This document shows positions 12,811 to 26,639 of a stretch of DNA of 64,000 nucleotides, one piece after another. This DNA comes from Siniperca chuatsi (Eukaryota; Chordata; Actinopteri; Centrarchiformes; Sinipercidae), in contig NC_058061.1 of the NCBI RefSeq assembly GCF_020085105.1, positions 5,775,784-5,839,783 of the forward strand. Direction: 5' to 3'. The translations under genes were made by a program, and so were the position numbers. The notes beneath the pieces are model-generated. The model did not search any database, was not told where the DNA came from, and worked only from the letters and a program-made list of their open reading frames with translations. The stretch's first letter is position 1. Each line of letters opens with the position of its first letter.

Positions 12811-14544
12811 TTTGACAATGTTTTATGAGGATTAAAAGGCATTCAACACGTTTGTTAGGTCTTAAGGATACACACAGTGTGTTTTGGTGACATTACAGTG
12901 TTTGTTTACAAGACAATTCAGCAGGGTAACTTTAAATGTTTTTTTGTGGTCTGAAGGTCTGCAATACAGCCAAGAGACACAAATTTCAGAAATCATATCT
13001 GAGTGAAAAGAAATGCATACAATTCAGGATTTTTCCCAGGATTTTTAACGTGGTTCAGAACAAAGGACACGATGACTGATTAAACAACAACAATTTGATA
13101 TAACAAAGTATAAACTTATGATTAAAGTTTAGGATTCAAAATTGGCAGGTACATTATATTTTTTAAAAACTGGGTTTTAGTCACCAGTTTGTGTTGAATG
13201 TGCCCATGTTATTCACAGACACGTGCACCCAGCAAACCAGGGTCAAAGAGTGTTTACAAAAACAGATTTCTGTGACTGACAACTTAATCAGATCTGATCT
13301 GAATCACCCTGTTTGGTATTCCACACAGGTTTCAAAGAAACATTAGAAACTAGATGAAACTCTATTCGGACCATGCTCTAAAGGATAAAAATGAGGACTA
13401 ACGGTGAAGGCCAACTGCGCTCACTTTGTTTTGTCAACATAGTGCATGTGTTGTGGATTCAGCATATTGCCTGAGTTTTATACTATGTGTTGTGACACTA
13501 CAGCAGATCCTTAACAACCAGCAGTCTGCCAACTGCACCACGAAATCCCCCAAACAGATACAAACCAACATACAGCAAGTCTTCCTTTAGCAGTTTGAAG
13601 ATATTTAAGACGTCATTCCAGGAGCTACTTAAGAAATTTAAGTCTTTAACTTGTGCTGTATTCCTTCTTTAGTCATGTAGAGACTAAACAGACATAAACC
13701 TGTAGCTTATTTTGTGTCATTGTCTCATTGTTTGAAAAGCCACACCGAGTCACAGGGTCATTATTTCAGACTGTTTTAAATACTGTGGTGTGGGAAACTG
13801 TGCAACATCGCTTATTATAGTAAGCAACCAGCGACAGGAGAGTAAAGTCAACACTATGTGACACCACATAAACAAAGAAACCCACAAAATACTAAATCAG
13901 CATTTCATTTGACATGATGGGCCCTCAGGAAAACTAAAAAACACAACACAGACTTCATGTTGCCTGACAGAAAAACACCTCCTACTGTGTTCCCATTGTT
14001 GTCTTGTTTTCTAAAGTTTCTCTTTTTATTTGTTCTTCAAGGAGACGGTTTGCGCAGACTGATACAAAGAATGGAGGGGCTTGACCTTCAGTTTAAACAG
14101 CTCAAAGGCAATATTCACAGCAGCAAGACAGAGAAAACACATTATCTATTATGAAACATGCCTCCCTAATTCCACAAAGTCAAACTAGAAACCAACAAGG
14201 TGTGTTCCTACAAACAGATAATTAAAAAGGCATGATCATCTACTGTACACATAAGGACATACACCCACATGAACACACATTGTATGCACACACTCAGGTC
14301 TACTTTCCAAACATGTCTCCGATTGCTTACGGCCATTTCACCTGCCAGCACATACTGTACCTCCAGGCTGCCGACATCTTACAGACCTGCTCTGCAATAA
14401 GTGTGCCTTACTTTAACAACCCCTTACAGCAGTTATCACATGAAAAGTTGAGACGCTGCTACTTCATAGAATCATTTGATGATAATGGCTTTAACCCTTG
14501 AGGCCAGAGGAGTATGTGCATATTTGCCACCATGAATTAGAAGC

Positions 14545-14985
14545 CATGTAGTTTAGATAATCAGACAGGTTGTAAACAAGCCAAAAGTTTAGCTAGATTA
14601 TCTGAACCATTTTATTTGGAGGTGAACTGAACGTGAGAGCACCTGAAATGTCTAATAATCTCTCATAACATAGGAAAACTGAGTGCATGCACGACGACGG
14701 TAGGTCAAAGTTGAAGCACGAAGTTGGTCAGTAAAATGTGATGGATGATTACAACGGACAGTTTGGGTCATAATTTTACCTTTCACCTTCCTTTTCTCTG
14801 ACAAATAAAATTTAGTTAACCTGAGGGTGTGTTTAAAACTGTCCGATTGTCTGACTGCTCCTGTTTCTTGTCCTCTCCAACCTCTTTTTTTTTTTTTTAA
14901 GCACTGTTGCTACATTAACAGATAATTTCCCAAACTACAAAAATACGACCCAAGTTGTAATAAACCAGAATTATACCTTAAAGCC
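14545..14985. mobile_element. MITE family D, left-truncated copy 2
   Basis: It shares GATAATCAGACAGGTTGTAAACAAGCC with the copy at 21085 and ends in CGACCCAAGTTGTAATAAACC, the family right end. The left terminal repeat is missing. Confidence 0.65.
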
Positions 14986-16317
14986 TGCAAAGAGTCTGAT
15001 TTTAAATTTGGTTCCACCTTGGTAAAATACCCAGATTTGTGAAGTTCAACAAATCTCCTATTGAATTATTTATCTTTATTCCTGTCATGTAAGATATAAA
15101 GCATGGACACGGATGCTAACACCCTGATATCCTGACGAAGCAGTTCCTCTGAGGGAAGCTTGCCATTTGCTTGTAAAATCACTTGAGAAATTATCAATGC
15201 AAATAAACTGTGGCCTCCTACTGTCAAGGCTCACAGCCCACCCTTTTCAAGCTTGCTGAGGTAAGCGCATGACCTCTGCGTGTGTTTAGGCTGAAGAAAT
15301 TTGAATATAACATCCTGCAGAGTTGGGGGTTTAGGGCTGGAGCTGGGAGAGTGGCTCTGCTGTTCAATTTGTTTTCTCTTCTTTGTCATGTTATCATATT
15401 GTTCCAAGTATTTGGCCTTTGTTTACAGATGAGGCAGCTGTGCACAAAAATAGACAAGGTGCTTTTTTTTTTTTTAACCTCATTACTTAAATGAACACAC
15501 TTGGGAATTCCTTGTTATAAACACACCACAGAGCTGCAGTGCACATGTGCACCATAAATTCCTCTTAAAAGAGATCCAATTTACCAACAAGCTAAACTTA
15601 TGTGCAAAACACTAAGTTATATTCTTGTTTCTTCTAGTAAAACACAAACTGTGGAGCTCTGGTCCCACAGTGCAGCTGGCAATATAATAATACCGTGAAA
15701 AGTGCCTCTGTGTCGAGCCAAAAGTGGCTGTAGACAGCGTCAGAGGGGGAATGCCATTCATTTTAAGAATTCACATATGTTATTGCTGCACCCCGAGGAA
15801 GGTCAGCCAATACTTGTGAACCACTTTCTCCTACATACAAGATATAAAATGGACTGGATTGTTTTGTGTTGTCACTGGGGTTTAAAAATCTGCCACATTG
15901 TCCCATTGACAATGGACAACAGTTGTTGCCACCTTAGACTCTTGTGAGCTCTTGCGACCAAAAGATGTTTAAATTCTGGTTCGCACTTCCTAACAGAGCT
16001 AGAAGACAACTCAACTGATTGTCAGTGGAACAGACCTAGATTTCCACGTCCCAAATTATACTACAAGTTTAAGGCTCTTCTTTGTGTTTTCCAGCTTTAA
16101 GAAAGTGTAGAACAAAGCTCACCAACACTGGACAAACTGTCCTAGACATCAAAAATAATGCGTGTGTCTTAAAATCAGTGGCATTTGCCTTTACATGCAG
16201 ATGCAAAGAGACAAAGTTAAATACTTTTGATAATAAAAATAAACTTCTTAGAAAGCATTGACTTAACAACAAGAACATAATGCAGATCAGTACAGGGAGC
16301 AGTATCCAGGCCTCCAT

Positions 16318-16320
<3 letters not shown>

Positions 16321-16349
<29 letters not shown>
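16321..16349. repeat. Poly(A) tract
   Basis: 29 consecutive A. No element with a recognisable body lies upstream, so it is not assigned to a retroposon. Confidence 0.9.
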
Positions 16350-16351
<2 letters not shown>

Positions 16352-16859
16352 ACTAAGATTTGTTTTGAGGAGATGGATGCAGGGTCCATGATAAGGAAAT
16401 TGTTGATTTATTATCTGGACTGAAGCTGAAGTCTGAGCAGGAAATGAGTCTGGATGTAGTTACTGCAGGAGGCACTTTGTTATGTCTAACCTCAGTCAAC
16501 CTGCCGTGTCTGATGCACATGTTTGATAAAAAAGGGAACTGCGGTTTTTAGAGAGGACCACAAAGACTTCAAGGGACCTCCAGGCGGCATTTCACATTGT
16601 AAAAGGATTTGTTTGGGAGACTCGCAGTTCATTTCCTCCAGTGACAGTGTAGCAGTTTTTAGCAAAAGTGGGAACAACAGCAACCTTGAGGAATTAATTT
16701 AACCTGCACACACCTGTGCAGAGAGACGGACTTACTTTTTATAAGTTATAAGTGTCCAGAAACTTACAAAAGGTAGCACGACACACACGTAGTTCTACAG
16801 CTACAACGTCGACAAAACCCTTTACTTCACTCTACATTATTCTTATAAATTAGTTACAG

Positions 16860-17170
16860 TAAAAAATCCAGTAAAAACCCAATTTACCGTGAACGGCGGA
16901 GTGGATAGTCCGGGAAAGCTGCTCTGCTCTATGAAGTCTGCTGAGAAAATCTGGATGCGACGGGCTCTTTGTCTGCTTCAAATCGTCTTATCCACAAACT
17001 CGTAACTTTACCAAGGTGTCTGTTAACAAAAGTATATGTTAAATGTATTTCTTTCGCTCCCTTGCTTCTCGTCCTGCCGCGGAAGGCGCGTTTGTTGATG
17101 TACGGAGAGCTGGAGGCGGTGCTCATGTTTAGAGACCTGAGGCAAGCTAGCAAGAAATGTAACGGCTACA
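16860..17170 (-). promoter_or_regulatory. CpG-rich patch, candidate promoter or first exon
   Basis: CpG density is clearly higher here than in the AT-rich flanks, with a cluster around GTCCTGCCGCGGAAGGCGCG. On the minus strand an ATG in fair context starts MSTASSSPYINKRAFRGRTR, then SKGAKE, with a GTAAAG donor-like site after 17013. I do not recognise the peptide, so the exon may equally be non-coding. In human, LZTS2 follows TWNK in the same orientation. A distant first exon of that gene is one possible reading, not shown here. Confidence 0.35.
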
Positions 17171-17459
17171 TCCGGTATGACTTTCAAAATAAGATACTAC
17201 TTATCATTTCCTTAAAGATGAATCGCATCATGATCCAGTGGTTATCAACTTTTTTGGCTTGTGTGACCCTTTAACTTGTGATCATTTGTTGTGAGCAGTT
17301 CAACCTAGGAGTGATTTTTTTTCCTTCTCAGATTATTTCATCTGAAGGAATTTTTTTTTGCGGCCCGAAGAGGTAAAAATGTCCAGGATTTCACACAAAA
17401 AAGGCAGAAAAATGAATAAACATAAACAGTGTGTAACAGGAATATGCGTTTTTCTCAGC

Positions 17460-17960
17460 AGTGGAAGAAGTATTCAGATCCTTTATTTAAGTAAACGTAC
17501 TAATACCACGCTGTGAAAATACTCCACTACAAGTAATAGTCCTGCATTCAAAGCCTTACTTAAGTAAAAGTATTATCAGCAAAATTTACTTAAAGTATCA
17601 AAAGTAAAAGTACTCATTATGCAGAAAAGCAGTCCCTGTCAGTGTTTTACTATTAAATATGATGTTTTTAGATTAATATCACTGCTGCATTAATGTGTAT
17701 GTTGCATTTCACTGCTGTAGATGTTTAAGGTTGAGCTGATTTCAACTGCTTTATACACTGTTGGGTAGTTTAATCTACAGCAATGCATCATGGTCTATAA
17801 GATCATCATATGTTTGTAGTGTCGCTGTCCTGTGAGAACCACTTATCTCTAAAAGGTCAACTTTTCATGAGCTCCGATAAAAACAGCCTGTTTCCAGCTG
17901 ATCCAGCTGGGGGGTTTTAAATAGATAAATAAAATTCAGTTGTTGTACTGGCTTTATAAA
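17460..17960 (+). repeat. Dispersed repeat E, copy 1
   Basis: It contains GTGGAAGAAGTATTCAGATC, repeated AAGTAAAAGTA motifs and CTTTATACACTGTTGGGTAG, then TTTAATCT. This is a common fish element with no coding capacity. It shares these blocks with 36905-37745. Confidence 0.7.
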
Positions 17961-19114
17961 AAGTACTTTTTGCAATCAAAGTTATAGAGGTCAATGGCAA
18001 ATATAATATCATTATACTGAGAGGTGTTTCTGATATTTAGCCTATTGTTATTGACATAAATGGGGTTACAATATGTTGGAAAACCCTCTCAGTATAACCC
18101 AGTACAACAGCACTTACAGCCTCCAAAATGACAATAAAGTTAAATCACCACCTCTCTAAAACAGTAAACACAAAAACCAACCATAAACTGGCAAGTGAGT
18201 GTAAATTACAGAGGCTATGTAAGCTTTACAAAGAAGTCTCAATGACAAAACATACAGCTGAACATATAAGGATGTAAAATTGCCTTTAAGCTACAGTTGT
18301 GGCATATATACACAGAAATGACTTCTTCATGCAAAATTGCAGGCTTTTATTTTGAACGCCAACTTGCTAGCTTCCGGTGTTGTCCTGACACACACACACA
18401 CACAGACACACACACCATTACCCTACAAACACCAGTAGTGGCACACTTTTGCTCACAATCTGCCCTAAAGCCAAAGTACACTCTCTGGGCCCAGTAGGGT
18501 CTATTATAATTAAATGAATATAAAAACACTATACAAACACCTAGGAAACTATTCGTACAATATTTTATTTAAATAAGGTAGCGACAGAGTCAATATTAGG
18601 GCCTATTAGACATTAATATTTGTGCAGTGTCCAATAATGGCTAAATACCCTGAACCAGTGTAGTTGGGTTGAAAAGGAATTACAGAACAGAGGCCTCTAC
18701 AGTACAATGGTTTGTGATGAAGATAAAGTACCCTAGATTCCCAGCCTGTTCCAGCACAACTGGTTCTTTGCTATGTATTTTAATATGTAGAACGAGGTCG
18801 TACCTGACTAACCTCAACCCTCTCAGGCAAGCCTTTCTGCTCCAGAGGAGTAAAACAAGGCTATACATAGTCCCACAGAGAGATTTTTTTTTTTATCTGT
18901 GGTGGTGAATGTCACAATGTTTTTTCACATAGGCAAGAGATAAGAAGCATTGTAATAATTAAAATTCCCTGTTTGCCCTGTCCCACATACTACATAGTAC
19001 ATACTTGCTATTGTATAGTTAACGTTAAATCAGTCACATTCACCATACAGCATAGTCCAGCCATTAAAACATTGCAGGACTACAAAAAAAAGTACAAACA
19101 TCACTAAGAGTCTA

Positions 19115-19480
19115 CAGCCATGCTAGTGGCACAGTGAGGCTATACATACGCAGTGCTTTGAGCTAAATGCTAACAATTCATGCTAACATGCTCACAATGA
19201 CAATGCTAACTTGATGTTGTTTTTTTATCAGGTATAATATTTACCATGTTCACCATCTTGGTTTAGTGTGTTAACATGCTAACATTTGCTAATTAGCACT
19301 TAACACAAAGTACAGCTGTGGCTGATGGGGATGTCATTAGTTTTGCAGGTATTTGGTCATAAATCAAAGTACTGGACAAATTAAAAATTTGGCCTCTAAG
19401 GACCATGAAAGTGTGTACAAAATTCCATGGCAATCCAGTCAACAGTTGTTGAGATATTTCAGTCTGGATCAAGGTCCAGA
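19115..19480 (+). repeat. Dispersed repeat B, copy 2
   Basis: The blocks are in the same order as in copy 1: ATTTACCATGTTCACCATCT, the GTGTTAACATGCTAACATTTGC region, CTGATGGGGATGTCATTAG, and CAGTTGTTGAGATATTTCAG. Confidence 0.65.
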
Positions 19481-20029
19481 AAAGGGTAATATAAACAAAT
19501 AAAACAGATCATGCATATTTCAACATGAACTTAGGGCTAGTATCAATAAAAGGCCTTATTAATATAATGCACACAAAAAACAGAAAATACAAAAGAGAAA
19601 AACGTCCTGAAAACATTAGCGTAGCCAAACATGGATTAACGAGATTTCTTTTAAATCTATGCCTACCCAGTATATAAACTTTCTGCATAAAGCAGCAGCA
19701 GCTAACAAACTTAGCATACCTCCGTCGAACACAAACACACACACTCCTGCGTGTTTGCCTAGATTGGCTTATTCACTTTGTGTGTATATAGCACATTTCC
19801 CAAGTTTTCTTTAATTTTCCATTTGCAAGGAAATTGGATTTACTGAACTGGGTGGCTTTGTGAGGCTTTGTGGGGCTCCAGGAATCAGGCCTGGTGGGAA
19901 TAGAAGAAAATTGTCCCACACTTATCTGGCCACTAGAGAATTTGAGAAGAGTTGTTACAGTAATTGATAATCGTATGTGGGTTGAATGCAGCGTGTCTGT
20001 TGATAATGACTCCCAAATCAAACCTCTGA

Positions 20030-20560
20030 GTCTGCTCTTCGCCACTCGAGCATGGGGACATTGTGTTCCCGCTGCTCTCTGCTTCTGGCTGGGCCGGGGG
20101 GTGCATGCCCAAGATGCCTATCATTGCCCAAAGCAGCCAGCCCATCTGCAATTATGTTGTGTTGGCTGATAATGACCTCCCCCTCTGCGTCCACTGTGGA
20201 GCTCATTTTATTCATAAACATGCCAGATGAAGATAATTGGTGAAAAGTAATTGGTCAATGACGCTGCAACTCGTTTCACTCAGAAATGGCTCCTAGATCT
20301 CCACTATCTGAGAGTCCATTTCCTGAATGTGAAACTGCAGTGCTTTCCATTATGATACATTAGGCAAGTGCAGAGGAGAGCAGGAAAATACATTTTTAAG
20401 GTTTTCCCAGGTGCGCTCTAATGGGATTCATGTACTTACTTGATATTCCCATTTGTGTACTTTGCATTTGATTTACATGATGTACAGTACGTTCTGTGGA
20501 GGTCTTTATGCATGGACCTCCACATGTTACTTTCCTTGAATTATTCAACAGCGCTCTTCT
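20030..20560. other. Complex unique sequence, candidate conserved non-coding element
   Basis: A high-complexity, repeat-free stretch with homeodomain-type TAATTG cores and no consistent reading frame. It stands out from the repeat-rich surroundings. Conservation is inferred from appearance only. Confidence 0.25.
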
Positions 20561-21084
20561 CTCGGCATTTTTACTTTACGTGTTTGCGGTTAGAAATTAT
20601 TAATTCAATCCATTAATTAATTACTTATTGTCAGCAAGATAAAAAAAAGTACCTATTAAATATTACAACTGCAAAGAAGCAAGTAAGCACTCGCACCCAA
20701 AATCCCCAGCAGTAAGCCAAATAGAATCTAACTGAAAGCAATACTCAGCAAGAAGGGAAAGAGTTTAACCAAAGCAAATTGAATGACAAGTAGGGGGAAC
20801 AAGGGGAATGACCTGCTGACACCTGAACCCAAACACACTGCCTGTTTTACCTTGATCTGCTGCTCTCACAGTGTTGGGAGTCCAGGAGAGGAAAAAACAA
20901 AACCATGTATCATGTGCTTGGTACTCTCTGACCTGCCTCCAAGGCCAGCGACTCAGTAGTAAATGAAAACATTGTTAAAATATGAACACCAGCAGATTAT
21001 TAGTATTTACTTAATCAAAACAGACATTGTATGTGGTTGAGTGATACAACTAACAATGTATGAATGAATTCATGTGACTAGTTT

Positions 21085-21645
21085 AAAGGATAATTCCACT
21101 TTATTACAACTGGGGTCCTATTTTAATAGTCTTGACCATCTTTCCTATCAGTTATGATGACATTGTACTCACCAAGTTAATTACTGAGATCTGGAAACAC
21201 GACAACATCGATACAACAAACTCCAACAGGGCAAGAAAAACAAGCATTTAGATTATCAGACAGGTTGTAAACAGTTTATTAAATGACAAAATACGTAGTT
21301 TGTCGATGCCCTTTACAATGACACATACAGTAGAAGCGTTCATCAGCGATCTGATGCCCCTGTCAGCAGGACATTATAATTTGTCCGTGTCTTCTTATAC
21401 CGTTATAAATCACTGTTGAAAAATAAATAGGTTTTATGATGTGACAGTGCTATGGTTAAGGTTTTGTAGGAAGTCCGATGTTTTGTTGACCCTTCCATCC
21501 ACCCCAATCTTGTGATGTCACTGAAGCCACTGATGCTGTCATTCTTCTTGGGAGGACAGTCTCTATTTGATATAAATGATGGCCAAAACGTTAAAAAAAA
21601 AACCCAAGTTGTAATAAACCATAATTTTACTTTAAAGAGGAGGGT
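21085..21645. mobile_element. MITE family D, copy 3 with clear inverted ends
   Basis: The left end (AAAGGATAATTCCACTTTATTACAACTGGGGTC region) and the right end (ACCCAAGTTGTAATAAACCATAATTTTACTTTAA region) are inverted repeats of about 35 bp with mismatches. The middle contains the family blocks. It is a non-autonomous element. Confidence 0.7.
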
Positions 21646-22199
21646 CACAACCATCTACTTTAATTGTGGATGAATGGAAGCTAAGCTAGTAAGCTAGGCT
21701 AGAAGCTAAACTAATGAGGCAGCAACAAAGGCCACCCCTCTAACACTAAGATTGTTTCAAAAGAGAAAGGAAGCAAATCTTATATGATATAGACTAAGTA
21801 CAGAGAGAATAACAGATTAGATATGGAGGGGAGTGAAGATTATTATTATTATTATACAATTTGACATTTATGACAGACCCTTAATTTTTTATCAAAAACA
21901 GAGCTGATAAAGAAGATGAACGGTATGATCGGCTCTAATTGAAATGACTGTAAAGTATTGATCACCATCCACAGCTAGATGGATAATATATCTATTAAAT
22001 TATCATATCTGTGTTGTCTGATGTGTCATTTTAATGCCTCAGCAAAGCTAACAAACAATTATGAAGCTTTGAAATCTGGCATAAAATATGAAATTGCTAT
22101 CTTAAAAAATTATTTGTCTGTTATGTTTAAAATTGTAAAAGCTCATTCAGAAAAATAACACAGCATGGAAGAGAGAGTACAGGAAATGGCAATGTCTGT

Positions 22200-22800
22200 G
22201 TTTTAATGACAATTCTGATGGACAGCAGCTATAAACTATATTTCCATGGATGCTGCAGAGTCAGTATTGTTATTAAGTCACTCACGTTACAGCATTTGTC
22301 CATCGGCTGAATGGTTTTTATGCTTCTCCTAATCAAGGACAAGTCGATTATGAATCATATTTCCATAGGTTTTGTAATAACAAAGCAATCAGTAACAGTC
22401 TACACGTGTCTCTTCTTGTCTTCACTAATCTCCAAGAGACAGATGTTGCGCATGAGTGATTTGTGAAGTACTTCTGCAGGTTCAGTTAAAATAGCTTCAA
22501 ATTTATAATCAGAACATGTCACTTGATATGAATATTAACATTTTTGGCATGGTTCCATGTTGGCTCTGCATGTTTATTTTCTGCAGGAATTCAGCTTCTT
22601 TTGTCGTTACTGGCTGGAGCTGCAAGGTGCCAAAGACTCCCTCAGCCATCTAATCTGGGTATCACTGTGCCAATGGAATTTTTTTTGTCATTTTCTGAAT
22701 AGCGCTCTCACTTTGATTCCCATTATCAAATGTTGTCCTTTTGTAATTGAGGAGCTTAATTAAAATATGCAATCATTTCATGTAGAGTATGAGAGGAATA
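22200..22800. other. Complex unique sequence, candidate conserved non-coding element
   Basis: A repeat-free stretch with no sustained frame, including AATGGTTTTTATGCTTCTCC and GATTATGAATCATATTTCCA. Its base composition is balanced, unlike the neighbouring MITEs. Only cross-species alignment can tell. Confidence 0.25.
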
Positions 22801-25800
22801 TTCAATAGATCGCCAAAAACTCTTTTCCATCCACATTTGTTGGTCTGTGTTTTTTGCACACTACCAATTCTGAACATTTTCAAAACTGAAAACGGTTTTG
22901 ATATTATAACATTCAGCATTCATAAGTGACTTAAAGTGCTTGGCTTTATTTTATATATATCTCGATGGAGGATACTGCACTGTTAGATAATCAGCTTAAC
23001 TGACCATGATTATGCTGATAATACTTCAATTAACTGCTGCACAGGGCGATCACTGGCTCTGGTTTTCTGCGCTCAGGCTTTCATGAAGCAGCCGGTCAGT
23101 GTGTGCACACAGTCTGAGAAGATTAGGCAGAGAGGGGCCTCCTTTCAAGGTGGCCATGCAGACGGCTAATTTGAGAGTGAATGGGCATTTTCTTTGGCCT
23201 GGCTGTGGAGTATGCCTGGTTGGCTGGGCAAAGCTGTCTCCATCTCCCTTTCTCTGTCTTTCTCGGTCTCAGAGCGAAGAAAGTCTGGTGTGAGGCGCTG
23301 GAGCCCTGCCAGGAGCCCCACTTATCCCTGGTGTAATTCTGACCACTTGCTTAAGAGGAATGAAGCCCTCCAATAATTGAAAACAGAGATGGCTGCTCCT
23401 CAAAGCCCCATTTAACAGTTTCCTCGACTATTCCCTCCACCTCAGACTCCACTTTCCTGACCACAAACCCACCACTTCTACCACTGTAATTATGCTCTAT
23501 TGTCACCTCACCTGCCCCTAATTTAACCTCTATGATTTTTCCAGCAACCAGAAAAGCCAGAACTGCAGAGTAAGATGGTGCACCCTCTCTAGTCCCCTCA
23601 GGGCTCTTGAACAGCCTCCACACCCATGGTGCCAGGGCAGATTAAGCCCCTAAGCGTTTTCTTTGGCCAGATCTCAGTGTTACATAAGCCCTGGGCACGC
23701 TGGTGTCTCTCAAAAGCTTTCCCTGTCGTATTCAAAAGGCAGAACATGGCCAGTCGAGCACACTGAGACGGCAGGTGTTTACAGTACAGCTCTGTCACTG
23801 GGGGTGGATGGTCAGCTAAAGTCCCGTTGCTAATGCTGCATGACAGTTCAGCATTTGAGACATGAGCACACGGTATCCTCAGCGTGGCTAGAATGACTGA
23901 GGAGAATCAGGAGGGCCAAGTTAACCGGGACCTGCAAGGATGTTGGAACTGGTGTGAGACAGACAACAGCTCAATGTGAGTGCACCCAAAAGCAATACAT
24001 GCTGGTTGACCTTTAGATGTTTGTAGGTGAACCACGCTACCTGCCACCCACTGAGAGGTAAAGCACTGCAGGTATTCTCAGAGGGGGTCCAGCTCAAGTT
24101 CAGTACACTCAGCTGCACCTTTTTTGTGACTCACAAAGCCACTAAATTTATTTATTTTCTTAATCAAGTATGTGTGGCTTTTTAGAGCTTTTTCACTGAA
24201 ATCAGCCACCTACTGTGGCCAAAAACAACACTATGAGAGCGGTGAGAGTGAAATATAACAGCAAAGAAATTTTCTAAAAAAGAATTCTCTACACAATCTC
24301 CAACTTACTTATTTTTTCCGAAGCTTTCAATCACATCTCGTGGCCTTCTTCAGCAGATGAAGTTGTTCAGTTGTCTGGGAGATGGGAGAGTTGTCGAGAG
24401 ATGAGACCACTTGTTTTCAAGGTCAAAAATGAACCCTTAGCTCAACAAAAATACATAGTTTTGTTTTTTTTAAAAAAGGTAAAACAGCTGGACATTGTAG
24501 TTTCTAGTAAACGTTACTCAAACAGGAGTAAATACTGCATTTGTTGGGGACTATTTTTGGCCGCGGATTAATTCACATTTTGTGCTCTAGTGAGTATTTG
24601 GGGCAGCAGGATGGATTATGTGGGATTGAGTCAGAATAAACTACAGTGTGCGTGTTCAATGAAGGAACATGTCACCCAGTGCAACAGTGTGGCTCATTGA
24701 TGTGTTTTTCATAGTTTTTGGACAACAATGGCGCTCTATGGCACTGAGGACGAAGATATGTCAGGCTTTGGCTTTCATAGGATTTGTTGGCAATAAGAAA
24801 AATGTAGAATAGCGTTAGCCTATAAGTTTCACATAATGAGCTGAAACACGATCCTTCTCCTGGTCTGGGAGCACAGAGGGGAGGATGTGCACATGGTTAT
24901 TAATATACACAATGGCAGGCATACTGTCGGGTAATGTGGGTCAAACGTGCAGAGTGCACGTGAGTAGGTGAGGCAGAGTAAACACCCCCACCCCCCACCC
25001 GCCCTCTTATGTCCTGACATTAAGGTGGGGCATCTTGAATCAGCTTTGAGTCTGAAACGGCCTCTGGTCTGTCTGCAAGCAACGTGTGTCCTCAGCATGC
25101 TCTGGCTGCAAATACACAGAGAAACAAGCCATGCACTTTGTGTTGCTATGATGGGAATGGTGTTGTTTATGAACATTTGTCAGTAGAATCATTGTATTCA
25201 ATGCAAAGACTGTGCAATGATCCTGGTAGAAATGGGCCCCATTTTCCCACTTTGAAGGAAAAGTTACTGTGCTTGTTTCAAAAGGAGAAATTGTAATGTG
25301 AAGTCCCAGTGTACTGATGAACTTGCTCTACATACTCACTGTACCCCTCCATGCACTCAGTGTTCTCCCAGCATGTTCTGTCACACTTTCTATTTTAATG
25401 TCACTCTAGGTCAAATAATATTCTCACTCTCTCATTAAACTGCTAAATTTGGGGTTCATCAAACAGAATCAAAACTTAGTACCACAATGTTTGGATAAGT
25501 CTCAAAATGCATTTAAGACTCAATGAATTACAGTTAAGACTGACAACTGACACTGTTTTAACTGTTGTTATGCAATTAGCCCCACTGAACTGGATCTCCA
25601 AGCATGCTCAAACAAAGCCAAGGATTTGACTTGACTTTGGCTTAAAAGCTGAGCGTGACAGTTCATTTTTGACCTTGGACACAGCAGTTTACAAAACAAT
25701 CTCAACTCAAGTTCCTCTTTGTGAGTGTTGGCTATTTGGTCCAAGTGTGTTTATCACACAATCAAAGGTACACATTGTTCGCTGCTTACTAAAGAAGAGG

Positions 25801-25954
25801 ATATTGGTGTATTTGTCATTTAAATATGTTGTTTCTCTCCACTGCATTGTAGTGTGCTGTTCAATAAAAGCAGAAGTTCATTATAAAGAACGAATCTGTT
25901 TCTTTCCCACACTTCCTGTAAGCCACTAGTAAGTGCAGGCATAAACATGCATTA

Positions 25955-26460
25955 AAAAATGGTTTGACATTTTGGTATGTTCAATATGTTTATTCGCTTT
26001 TTTATTGAGAGTGTGATGAGAAGATCAATATGATAAATAATAATAATAATAAATATGAAGAATATGAAGCTACAGCCAGCAGCCAGTTAGCTTAGCTTAG
26101 CACAAAGACTGGAAGCAGGGAGAAACAGCTAGCTTGTCACCGGGAAGTCAGTGCATCCATTCAAGAAATGGTCCGGCACATAACCACCCGTAAAACCACA
26201 ACTTTGTTTTTTGTACAAATCAAACAAACAAGATATAACATGTTAATTAGTGACATTAGACATCAGACAAATTTTGTTACCTTTGAACAGAGCCAGGCTA
26301 GCTGTTTCCAGTTTTTAAGCTAAGCTAAGTTAACCAGTTGCTGGATGTAGCTTCATATTTACCGTACAGACATGAGAGTGGTATCGATCTCCTTATATAA
26401 CATCTATCTCGGCAAGAAAGCAAATTAGCACATTTCCCAGAATGTCAAACTATTCTTTTA
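25955..26460 (+). mobile_element. MITE family A, nearly complete copy
   Basis: The ends are inverted: GTTTGACATTTTGG (25962-25975) and CCAGAATGTCAAAC (26437-26450). The interior is partly palindromic, with TTAGCTTAGCTTAGCACAAAGACTGGAA on the left and the AAGCTAAGCTAAG block on the right. It has no coding capacity. It is a non-autonomous DNA transposon. Confidence 0.75.
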
Positions 26461-26639
26461 AATTTAGAATAAAGATAAGATAAAGAACAAAGATGCTTTT
26501 TACTGCAGCTTCATTGTTGCTGATTTCCTCCAAAATACTGTAAAATGCTGAGCTGTTCTTGCTTTAATCAATACAATACTGTCTAGTCAACATGTTCAGG
26601 TGGAAACCTACTATCATAACCAATTTCAGCTGAAAATAC

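Noticed and set aside
16069..16389. Minus-strand open frame with poly-Phe
   Set aside because: It is produced by the poly(A) tract at 16321-16349. No family resemblance.
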